A DNA stretch of 5,842 nucleotides from Planctomycetota bacterium. GTDB taxonomy: Bacteria; Planctomycetota; PLA2. The position numbers were made by a program, and so were the translations under genes. The DNA lies in the NCBI GenBank assembly GCA_023150495.1, contig JAKLKT010000221.1:1-5842 (forward strand). The letters run 5' to 3'. Positions 1 through 4,482 of this stretch are shown here, one piece after another; within the stretch, counting starts at the first letter, position 1; the number at the start of each line of letters is the position of its first letter. Under the pieces are notes generated by a model, which was given only the letters and a program-made list of their open reading frames with translations, was not told the origin of the DNA and did no database searches.

Positions 1-99
1 GCGGCGCTCCGCGCGCTCGCGCGCGGGCGACAGGCGGCCGACGAGGAACCCGAGGATGCCCGCGAGGAGCGCGATCGCGATGACCGACGTGCGGCTCAC
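1..99 (-). CDS. N-terminus of a membrane-anchored hypothetical protein (cut by window edge)
   Basis: Only the first 33 codons are in the window. They read V/M-S-R-T-S, then a hydrophobic helix of about 17 residues (from VIAIALLAGILG through LVG), then a basic/charged stretch RLSPARERAERR. This looks like a single N-terminal membrane anchor or uncleaved signal with the rest of the protein beyond the left edge. The start is a GTG that overlaps the TGA of the upstream YbjQ-like gene in a GTGA junction, the same arrangement as the preceding junction, so translational coupling is likely. A G-rich stretch upstream is at best a weak ribosome site. No function can be assigned; it is the last visible gene of the sigma-factor operon. 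Confidence 0.6.
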   Translation of the reverse strand, partial: MSRTSVIAIALLAGILGFLVGRLSPARERAERR

Positions 100-440
100 C
101 GCGCCCCCACCCCGCGCCCCGCCCCGTCCTCCACCACGGCAGCGGTGCCGTAGGCGAGGATCTCCGCGGCGTTCCGCATCACCTCGATCGAGCAGAAGCG
201 GACGCCGAGGATCGCGTTCGCGCCCTTGCTGCGGGCGTCCTCGACCATGCGGTCGTAGGCCTGGTCCCGCGCCTCGGCGATCACCTTCGTGTAGTCCGGC
301 ACCTCGCCGCCGAAGAGCGCCCCGATCCACGCGATCATGCTGTGGCCCAGGTGCCGCGTGCGGATCGCGGTGCCGCGCGCGATGCCCATGACCCTGACCG
401 TCGCGTGGCCCGGCACCGTGTCGGTCGTCGTGACGATCAC
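96..440 (-). CDS. YbjQ/UPF0145 family protein (putative heavy-metal-binding domain)
   Basis: A 114-residue protein matching the YbjQ (UPF0145) family. It begins VIVTTTDTVPGH, continues with VMGIARGTAIR, then an amphipathic helix with AEARDQAYDRMVEDARSKGANAILGVRF, and ends in EILAYGTAAVVE. These correspond to the family's N-terminal 'TT.. GY.I....GI..G' strand region, the 'A...A...M...A...GANAVVGVRF' core and the 'E...YGTAV.V' closing strand. The family is named for a proposed metal-binding role, but its biochemical function is not settled; members form ring-like oligomers. I chose the GTG at 440 rather than the longer open frame to 638, because GGAGGT lies 6 nt upstream and homology starts there. 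The GTG overlaps the anti-sigma stop as GTGA. A cysteine follows the GVRF motif (RFCSIEV). Its place in the operon suggests a stress or envelope role (inference). Confidence 0.85.
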   Translation of the reverse strand: MIVTTTDTVPGHATVRVMGIARGTAIRTRHLGHSMIAWIGALFGGEVPDYTKVIAEARDQAYDRMVEDARSKGANAILGVRFCSIEVMRNAAEILAYGTAAVVEDGAGRGVGAR

Positions 441-862
441 CGTCGCACCTCCCGCGCGTAGCGGTCGTGCGCGCACGCGCGCCGCCGCTCGCGCCAGACG
501 CTCCAGACGAGCACGATCGTGCCGAGGAGCCCGCTCGCCCCCGCGAGCTTCACGCTCCAGTGCGCCCACTCGTGGGTGAAGAAGAGGTAGCAGCCGGCGC
601 CCATGACCCCCGCCGAGCCCGCGAGCAGGAGGACCCACCCCGCGCGCCGCTCAAGCCGGTTGTAGACGGTGCCCCAGAAGGCCTCGACCTCGGCGTCGGC
701 GAGCGCGTCGATGCCGAGCGTCGCCTCCTTGAGCCGCCGCATCTCCTCGAGCTCCCTCCGCAGCTCCGGGTCCTTCGCGAGCGCCTCCTCCACGCGCGCG
801 CGGTCCTCGGGGCCGAGCTCGCCGTCGGCGTACCCCATGAGGAGGATCCGGATCTCACTCAT
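437..862 (-). CDS. Membrane-bound anti-sigma factor, zinc-less variant
   Basis: A 141-residue protein whose N-terminus has the anti-sigma (zf-HC2/ZAS-like) layout. MSEIRILLMGYADGELGPEDRARVEE carries the typical 'L.aYaDGEL...e...ve..l' pattern, followed by DPELRRELEEMRRLK (residues about 31-45). In the family this helical domain holds the cognate sigma factor at the membrane. Two hydrophobic segments at about 74-96 and 103-124 suggest an N-in/C-in topology with a short external loop. The H-x3-C-x2-C zinc motif is absent; the only cysteines are in the first membrane helix (C91) and near the C-terminus (C130). The start at 862 overlaps the sigma stop by 8 nt (ATGAGTGA), a classic coupled sigma/anti-sigma junction. 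The tail is basic (WRERRR). Assignment rests on the DGEL region, topology and position; the signal sensed is unknown. Confidence 0.8.
   Translation of the reverse strand: MSEIRILLMGYADGELGPEDRARVEEALAKDPELRRELEEMRRLKEATLGIDALADAEVEAFWGTVYNRLERRAGWVLLLAGSAGVMGAGCYLFFTHEWAHWSVKLAGASGLLGTIVLVWSVWRERRRACAHDRYAREVRR
447..452 (-). promoter_or_regulatory. Ribosome binding site GGAGGT deciding the YbjQ-like start
   Basis: GGAGGT on the minus strand, 6 nt before the GTG at 440 and inside the last codons of the anti-sigma gene. It supports the short start over the 66-residue upstream extension, which is low-complexity and arginine-rich and is the frame shadow of the anti-sigma gene. Confidence 0.7.
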
Positions 863-1439
863 GGCCCGCCATCCTCGGCGCGAGGGCCTTCTTCAGTGCC
901 TGCCGCGCCGCCCAGAGGCGCGACATGACCGTGCCGATCGGGATCTTGAGGCAGTCCGCGATCTCCCTGTAGGAGAGACCCTCGAAGTGGGAGAGGTGGA
1001 GGATCTCGCGGTGGGGGTCGGAGAGCTCCGTCATCGCGTCGCGCACCGCCGCGCGCAGCTCCTCCTTCGCGAGGTTCATGGCGGGGTCGAAGGGGGGCGC
1101 GGGGGGAGGAGGGGCGCCCTCGGCGTCGAGGCTCGGCGGGGGCTTCCCGTGCCGCTTCAGCGTCGTGAGGCAGGAGTTCCGGAGGATCCGGTAGAGCCAC
1201 GGGTAGAAGGGCTCGCCGATGCGGAAGCGGCGGATCGCGCGGAACGCGCGCACGAACGCGTCCTGCGCCGCGTCCTCGGCGAGCGCCGCGTCGCGGACGA
1301 CGGCCTTGGCGGCGGCGAGGGCGCGGGAGGTGTAGAGTCGCACGATGAGTTCGAAGGCTTCACGGTCGCCCCGCTGGCAACGGGCGATCGCCCGCTGCTC
1401 GTCCGCGGGAACAACCTCGGTTCTACCCGCCCCCGCCAT
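855..1439 (-). CDS. ECF-type RNA polymerase sigma factor (sigma-70 family)
   Basis: A 194-residue protein with two-domain ECF architecture. Sigma region 2 spans about residues 23-95: GDREAFELIVRLY, then AEDAAQDAFVRAFRAI with the core-binding 'A.D..Q..F...f' pattern, then FYPWLYRILRNSCLTTLKR for -10 recognition. A proline-rich linker follows at about 99-118 (PPPSLDAEGAPPPPAPP). Region 4 spans about 128-185, with ELSDPHREILHLSHFEGLSYREIADCL and the helix-turn-helix IPIGTVMSRLWAARQALKKAL for -35 recognition. It directs core polymerase to stress-type promoters and is expected to be sequestered by the anti-sigma encoded immediately downstream. The ATG at 1439 lies 7 nt after the zinc-ribbon gene's stop and has no strong Shine-Dalgarno, so coupling from that gene is likely. 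I cannot identify its target promoter. Confidence 0.93.
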   Translation of the reverse strand: MAGAGRTEVVPADEQRAIARCQRGDREAFELIVRLYTSRALAAAKAVVRDAALAEDAAQDAFVRAFRAIRRFRIGEPFYPWLYRILRNSCLTTLKRHGKPPPSLDAEGAPPPPAPPFDPAMNLAKEELRAAVRDAMTELSDPHREILHLSHFEGLSYREIADCLKIPIGTVMSRLWAARQALKKALAPRMAGHE

Positions 1440-1446
1440 GCCGTAT

Positions 1447-1662
1447 TCAGAGGATCGCCCAGATCCCCAAGGCCACGAGAACGACCGCCACCCCGCACCC
1501 CTTCCCCTCCCCGCGCCCCTCCCCCTCCCCCTCGGATGCCTCGAAATCGGCCTCGGCAGGGTCCTCCGCGTAGGTCAGGTCGACATCGACCCCGCAGTGG
1601 GGGCAGACGAGGCGGCCCTCTTCCTCGTAGATCTCCCCGCAGTGGTCGCACGTCCGGCTCAC
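1447..1662 (-). CDS. Small membrane-anchored zinc-ribbon protein
   Basis: A 71-residue protein. Residues 1-24 hold two CxxC knuckles (C5-D-H-C8 and C20-P-H-C23), a zinc-ribbon-type metal site with a short EEEGRL turn between them. Residues about 30-54 form an acidic then Gly/Glu-rich linker (EGEGEGRGEGKG), encoded by a purine-biased tract seen as runs of C and T on the plus strand near 1500-1535. Residues about 56-70 are one hydrophobic helix ending at the C-terminus. This suggests a tail-anchored protein with its zinc ribbon in the cytoplasm. The start is GTG; no Shine-Dalgarno is visible, but a -10-like TATTCT lies 8 nt upstream. It is the first gene of the sigma operon, 7 nt ahead of the sigma factor. 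Function is unknown; a redox- or metal-sensing accessory to the sigma system is speculation. Confidence 0.75.
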   Translation of the reverse strand: MSRTCDHCGEIYEEEGRLVCPHCGVDVDLTYAEDPAEADFEASEGEGEGRGEGKGCGVAVVLVALGIWAIL

Positions 1663-1670
1663 GGGCCTAG

Positions 1671-1676
1671 AGAATA
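1671..1676 (-). promoter_or_regulatory. Putative -10 element (TATTCT) for the sigma operon
   Basis: On the minus strand TATTCT is followed after 8 nt by the GTG of the zinc-ribbon gene. Spacing and lack of a Shine-Dalgarno match the TAGAAT-type leaderless starts elsewhere in the window, but the hexamer differs, and no -35 is obvious. The operon could instead be autoregulated through a sigma-specific promoter. Confidence 0.35.
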
Positions 1677-1690
1677 CCCGGGAGGCGGCC

Positions 1691-1696
1691 TAGACT
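1691..1696 (+). promoter_or_regulatory. Putative -10 element (TAGACT) for folE
   Basis: TAGACT lies 12 nt before the folE ATG, one base off the TAGAAT found before other genes here. A transcript starting about 7 nt downstream would have only a very short leader, and no Shine-Dalgarno is seen before the ATG. It sits in a 46-nt divergent gap shared with the sigma operon. No convincing -35. Confidence 0.45.
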
Positions 1697-1708
1697 GGCG
1701 CCCCTGTC

Positions 1709-2263
1709 ATGGAGCGAAACGTCACGGCGATCCTCAGGCACATCGGGGAGGACCCCGCCCGCGAGGGGCTCAAGGCGACGCCCCGGCGGGTGCGGGAGTC
1801 CTTCGAGTACCTCACGTCCGGCTACAAGGCGGACCTGAAGGAGATCGTCAACGGAGCGATCTACGAGGACGAGGCCGACGAGATGATCGCGGTCTGCGGG
1901 ATCGAGATGTACAGCCTCTGCGAGCACCATCTGCTGCCGTTCGTCGGGAAGGCGCACGTCGCCTACCTGCCGAAGGGGCGGATCATCGGGCTCAGCAAGA
2001 TCCCGCGGATCGTCGACATGTACGCGCGGCGGCTTCAGGTGCAGGAGCGGCTGACGACGCAGATCGCCGAGGCGGTGATGGAAGTGCTGAAGCCGCGCGG
2101 CTGCGGCGTGGTGATCGAGGCCGACCACTTCTGCATGCGCATGCGCGGCGTCGAGAAGCAGTCGAGCTACGCGGTCACCTCCTGCATGCTCGGCCGCTTC
2201 CGCGCCGACGCCCGCACCCGCTCCGAGTTCCTCCAGCTCGTCCAGCAGGCCCGCCGCTCCTGA
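1709..2263 (+). CDS. folE: GTP cyclohydrolase I (FolE)
   Basis: A 184-residue FolE, the cytoplasmic enzyme converting GTP to 7,8-dihydroneopterin triphosphate, the first step of tetrahydrofolate and also of queuosine/7-deazaguanine synthesis. Visible motifs in order are GEDPAREGLKATPRRVRES (14-32), the zinc/active-site loop SLCEHHLLPF (69-78, with C71 and H74 expected as zinc ligands by analogy with E. coli C110/H113), and YLPKGRIIGLSKIPRIVDMY (87-106). The helix RRLQVQERLTTQIAEA follows, and then HFCMRMRGVEKQSS (140-153), whose C142 supplies the third zinc ligand. All key residues are present, so this is a canonical zinc-dependent type I enzyme. The length is near that of compact bacterial family members, lacking the longer N-terminus of the E. 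coli protein. The ATG at 1709 fits the homology start. It is monocistronic: the downstream region is non-coding and the next gene is convergent. Confidence 0.97.
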   Translation: MERNVTAILRHIGEDPAREGLKATPRRVRESFEYLTSGYKADLKEIVNGAIYEDEADEMIAVCGIEMYSLCEHHLLPFVGKAHVAYLPKGRIIGLSKIPRIVDMYARRLQVQERLTTQIAEAVMEVLKPRGCGVVIEADHFCMRMRGVEKQSSYAVTSCMLGRFRADARTRSEFLQLVQQARRS

Positions 2264-2321
2264 TCTTTTCCGGATCCTCCAGACGCAACTGCTTCCCGGG
2301 GCTGCACTTGCGACGGAGGGG

Positions 2322-2339
2322 TGCGGCACGAGTGCCGCA
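2322..2339 (+). terminator. Hairpin between convergent folE and DUF2203 genes
   Basis: TGCGGCA-CGAG-TGCCGCA forms a 7-bp stem with a 4-nt loop, 58 nt after the folE stop. No U-run follows, so it is at best a weak or U-less terminator. It lies directly beside the left end of the MITE-like element and would have stood between the convergent genes before the insertion. Confidence 0.35.
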
Positions 2340-2340
2340 G

Positions 2341-2361
2341 CTAGCCCGGATTATTCACGAG
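2341..2361 (+). repeat. Left terminal inverted repeat of the MITE-like element
   Basis: It starts CTAGCCCGGA and ends TTATTCACGAG. The A/T-rich TTATTCA core stands out sharply from the GC-rich surroundings and is shared with the right end. Confidence 0.8.
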
Positions 2362-2415
2362 TCTCGCGGTTCTGGGCGGTCCATCCTGCCGATCTCTGCG
2401 TCGCTCCTCCTCGCA

Positions 2416-2430
2416 GGCTCCTATGGAGCC
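2416..2430 (+). repeat. Internal perfect hairpin of the MITE-like element
   Basis: GGCTCC-TAT-GGAGCC, a 6-bp stem with a 3-nt loop. It forms the apex of a nested structure whose outer stems pair 2385-2392 with 2454-2461 (7 of 8 bases) and 2369-2378 with 2469-2478 (10 of 10). Confidence 0.6.
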
Positions 2431-2559
2431 AGCTTCGTCGTCGCTCCTTGATCTCGACAGGCTGTCCTCGCCCAGAACACCGCCCCGACGTTCGTTCCGT
2501 TGACTCCCTCGACGATGGACATGGTCCGCGCGGTCCATCCTTGCCCGTCGGCCTCGATC

Positions 2560-2580
2560 CTCGTGAATAACTCGGGCTAG
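2560..2580 (-). repeat. Right terminal inverted repeat of the MITE-like element
   Basis: It is the inverted copy of the left end with GA/AG exchanged at repeat positions 9-10. Its outer CTAG contains the TAG stop codon (2577-2579, minus strand) of the DUF2203 gene. Confidence 0.8.
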
Positions 2581-3020
2581 GAGAGTTTCGGGCTGCGCCC
2601 CGACTTGCCCTTCGCGGGCGCGGGCTGCGGCGGCCACTCGGCCGCGTCGGGCACGGGCTTTCGCCCCTTGTAGCCCGTGTCGACCTCGTGCCAGAAGCCG
2701 ATCCTCTCCTCGCCGGCCTTCCAGCAGAGGAGGATCGGGCGGCCCTCGAACTCGGCCGGGAAGTCGACGAGGCCCTCCTCGTAGTCCTTCATCTCGAGGC
2801 CGAGCGCCTGGAGCTCGTCGAGGCACGCGCGGATCCGGTCGGCGGCCTCGCGCACCTCCTCCTTGAGGGTGGCGCGGCGCGCCTCCTCCTTCGGGTCGAG
2901 CGCGTTGTGGCGGCGGCCGCTCTCCTGGATCACACGGTAGCGCGCCTGCACCTCGTCCACGATGGAGCGGACGTAGGGGAGCGTGCGGTTGGCCTCGGCG
3001 ACCGTGTAGCGCTTCTTCAC
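2577..3020 (-). CDS. DUF2203 family protein
   Basis: A 147-residue soluble protein. Its N-terminus V/M-KKRYTVAEANRTLPYVRSIV matches the DUF2203 opening ('.T..eAn..LP.v...'). A long charged helical region follows (about 21-85), then the hallmark C-terminal block GLEMKDYEEGLVDFPAEFEG, PILLCWKAGEERIGFWHEVD and TGYKGRKPV. The last 25 or so residues (PDAAEWPPQPAPAKGKSG...) are a low-complexity Pro/Lys tail. Molecular function is unknown. The GTG at 3020 is chosen because homology begins there and a TAGAAT lies 8 nt upstream, with no Shine-Dalgarno. It lies 26 nt downstream of the FAD oxidoreductase stop, so it may be co-transcribed and also have its own start. The stop codon TAG lies inside the terminal CTAG of the adjacent MITE-like element, so the 3' end borders an insertion. 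Confidence 0.88.
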   Translation of the reverse strand: MKKRYTVAEANRTLPYVRSIVDEVQARYRVIQESGRRHNALDPKEEARRATLKEEVREAADRIRACLDELQALGLEMKDYEEGLVDFPAEFEGRPILLCWKAGEERIGFWHEVDTGYKGRKPVPDAAEWPPQPAPAKGKSGRSPKLS

Positions 3021-3028
3021 TGCACGCG

Positions 3029-3034
3029 ATTCTA
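3029..3034 (-). promoter_or_regulatory. TAGAAT -10-like element before the DUF2203 gene
   Basis: On the minus strand, GGTAGAAT followed by 8 nt (CGCGTGCA) and then the GTG. Placed within the 26-nt gap after the oxidoreductase gene. The distance would put the transcription start at or next to the start codon, implying a leaderless message. No -35 consensus is visible. Confidence 0.55.
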
Positions 3035-3046
3035 CCTCGCGCGCGG

Positions 3047-4414
3047 TCATCCCTGCGGCCAGATCTTGCCGGGATTGAGGAGCCCCTTCGGATCCCACGC
3101 GCGTTTCAACGCCGCCATGGCGGCGAGCGTCGCCGGGTCGAGCTGGAGGGGGAGGTCGTCCCGCCGGAGGAGGCCCACGCCATGCTCCGCCGTCACGGAT
3201 CCCCCGAGGGCAACCGTCGCCTCGAGCACCGCGCGCACGGCCGGCCCGATCCCCGGATCCCAGCGCGGGTCGCTGGCCTCGCGCCGGATGAAGTCCACGT
3301 GGATGTTGCCGTCGCCGGCGTGGCCGAAGCAGACGACCTCGATGCCGTTGGCCTTCGCGGCCGCGTGGGCCCGCCGGATCAGCTCCGGCATGCGGGTGCG
3401 CGGCACCACCGTATCCACGGCGCTGTAGCCGGGGAGCTTCTTGATCGCCTCCGCGATCGCGTGGCGCACCGCCCACACCTTCTCCCGCGGCGCGACATCC
3501 ACCTCCTCCGCGCCCGACTCGAGGAGCGCCGAGCCGACCGCCTCGATCTCCTCCTCGGTCCTCCCCCCCTGGAACCCCTCCACCTCCGCGAGCAGGTAGG
3601 CGCCCGCCCCCGGATGGGGGAGGACGACCCCGAGCATCCTCTGCGCGAGGTCCGCCGCCGCCCTCTCCACGAGCTCGATCGCGGAGAGCGGGAACCCCTT
3701 CGCCTCGACCTCGAGCGCCGCATGCGCCGCGCGGTCGAGCGACGCGAACGCCGCGAGGAGCGTCTTCCGGAACGGCGGCAGCGGCACGAGCCGGAGCGTC
3801 GCCTCGGTGATCACCGCGAGCGTCCCTTCGCTCCCGACGATCAGGTGGTGGAGCGCGTAGCCCGCGGCGTTCTTCCGCAGCTTGCCGCCGGTGCGGATCA
3901 CCTCGCCGCCCATGAGCACCGCCTCGACGCCCGCGACCTGCGCGCGCGTCGTGCCGTACTTGACCGCACGCTCGCCGCCGCCGTCGCACGCGAGGTTCCC
4001 GCCGAGCTCGCACGAGCCCCCGGACGACATGTCGACCGGGTAGAGGAGCCCGTGCTTCCGGCACTCCTCATGGAGCGTCCAGAGGACGACGCCCGGCTCG
4101 ACGACGGCGAACCGGTTCGACGCGTCGATCTCCCTGATCCGGTTCATGCGCTCGAGCGAGAGGACGATCCCGCCTCGGACCGGGATGCAGCCGCCGGCCT
4201 TGCCGGTGCCGCCGCCGCGCGGCGTGACCGGGATCCCGTCGCGCTCCGCGAGGCGCAGCACCTCCTGCACCTCGGGGGTCGAGCGCGGGCGCACGACGAG
4301 CTCCGGAGCAGCGAAGAGGTCCATCGTCTCGTCCCGGCCGTAGGGCTCGAGGCCCTCGGTCAGGCATTCGATCCCGAGCGCGCGCAGGTGCTCCGCGACG
4401 GCCTTCCTGTCCAC
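3047..4414 (-). CDS. FAD-linked oxidoreductase, GlcD / D-lactate dehydrogenase type
   Basis: A 455-residue flavoenzyme of the PCMH-type FAD-binding oxidase family (glycolate oxidase subunit GlcD, D-lactate dehydrogenase, D-2-hydroxyglutarate dehydrogenase). The FAD-binding half covers about 35-210: RPRSTPEVQEVLRLA, pyrophosphate loop PRGGGTGKAGG (65-75), VEPGV, SSGGSCELGGNLACDGGGERAVKYG (130-154) and TGGKLRKNAAGYALHHLIVGSEGTLAVITEATLRL. The C-terminal half holds GHAGDGNIHVDF (364-375; histidines that bind a catalytic metal in the family), TAEHGVGLLRR (408-418) and NPGKI near the end. It probably oxidises a 2-hydroxy acid to a 2-oxo acid; the substrate cannot be read from sequence. No C-terminal Fe-S domain and no GlcE/GlcF neighbour is present. 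The loop has GKAGG where GLSGG is usual. The GTG start lies 6 nt after TAGAAT without a Shine-Dalgarno. Confidence 0.93.
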   Translation of the reverse strand: MDRKAVAEHLRALGIECLTEGLEPYGRDETMDLFAAPELVVRPRSTPEVQEVLRLAERDGIPVTPRGGGTGKAGGCIPVRGGIVLSLERMNRIREIDASNRFAVVEPGVVLWTLHEECRKHGLLYPVDMSSGGSCELGGNLACDGGGERAVKYGTTRAQVAGVEAVLMGGEVIRTGGKLRKNAAGYALHHLIVGSEGTLAVITEATLRLVPLPPFRKTLLAAFASLDRAAHAALEVEAKGFPLSAIELVERAAADLAQRMLGVVLPHPGAGAYLLAEVEGFQGGRTEEEIEAVGSALLESGAEEVDVAPREKVWAVRHAIAEAIKKLPGYSAVDTVVPRTRMPELIRRAHAAAKANGIEVVCFGHAGDGNIHVDFIRREASDPRWDPGIGPAVRAVLEATVALGGSVTAEHGVGLLRRDDLPLQLDPATLAAMAALKRAWDPKGLLNPGKIWPQG

Positions 4415-4420
4415 GGCGGG

Positions 4421-4426
4421 ATTCTA
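4421..4426 (-). promoter_or_regulatory. TAGAAT -10-like element before the FAD oxidoreductase
   Basis: Minus strand: TAGAAT, then CCCGCC, then the GTG start, a gap of only 6 nt. It mirrors the element of the divergent rhodanese gene 42 nt away. Suggests leaderless transcription. Confidence 0.55.
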
Positions 4427-4468
4427 CGCCGCGGGCGGCCGAAGCAGGGGGGGTCCGGGGGCCGCCGG

Positions 4469-4474
4469 TAGAAT
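4469..4474 (+). promoter_or_regulatory. TAGAAT -10-like element before the rhodanese gene
   Basis: GGTAGAAT followed by CCCCCGCC and the GTG start (8 nt gap). No Shine-Dalgarno and no TTGACA-like -35 about 17 nt upstream, where the sequence is a G-run. Confidence 0.55.
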
Positions 4475-4482
4475 CCCCCGCC

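Larger units (their letters stand above)
2341..2580. mobile_element. MITE-like element, 240 bp, with 21-bp imperfect terminal inverted repeats
   Basis: The ends at 2341-2361 and 2560-2580 are inverted copies matching at 19 of 21 positions; the two mismatches are adjacent, at repeat positions 9-10. Both ends carry CTAG, which is its own reverse complement. CTAG can therefore be read as the outermost part of the repeat or as a 4-bp target duplication (IS5-group elements are known to duplicate CTAG/YTAR sites), giving a 232-bp element bounded by CCCG. There is no transposase and no convincing coding frame inside. The interior has nested inverted repeats (2369-2378 with 2469-2478; 2385-2392 with 2454-2461), a hairpin at 2416-2430, another at 2514-2539, and a 12-bp direct repeat GCGGTCCATCCT at 2376 and 2530. 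The best reading is a non-autonomous derivative of an insertion sequence whose family I cannot name, mobilised in trans. Confidence 0.7.

Noticed and set aside
96..638. A longer 180-residue version of the YbjQ-like protein starting at 638
   Set aside because: The extra 66 residues are Arg/Gly-rich, lack family similarity and lie inside the anti-sigma gene in another frame. A GGAGGT-GTG start at 440 explains the real protein.
1495..1540. C/T-rich repetitive tract as a simple-sequence repeat or regulatory element
   Set aside because: It encodes the Glu/Gly-rich linker of the zinc-ribbon protein and needs no other explanation.
669..1670. A long plus-strand open frame of 333 codons across the sigma gene
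   Set aside because: Low-complexity Ser/Arg composition typical of an antisense frame in GC-rich DNA. The minus-strand sigma factor has clear domain motifs.
1345..2451. A 368-codon plus-strand frame overlapping folE
   Set aside because: It is the +1 shadow of folE joined to non-coding sequence; folE itself carries all catalytic motifs.
2341..2826. A minus-strand open frame running through the MITE-like element into the DUF2203 gene
   Set aside because: It is Arg-rich with no recognisable domain and is out of frame with the DUF2203 gene, whose conserved motifs lie in the other frame. It is not a transposase remnant I can support.
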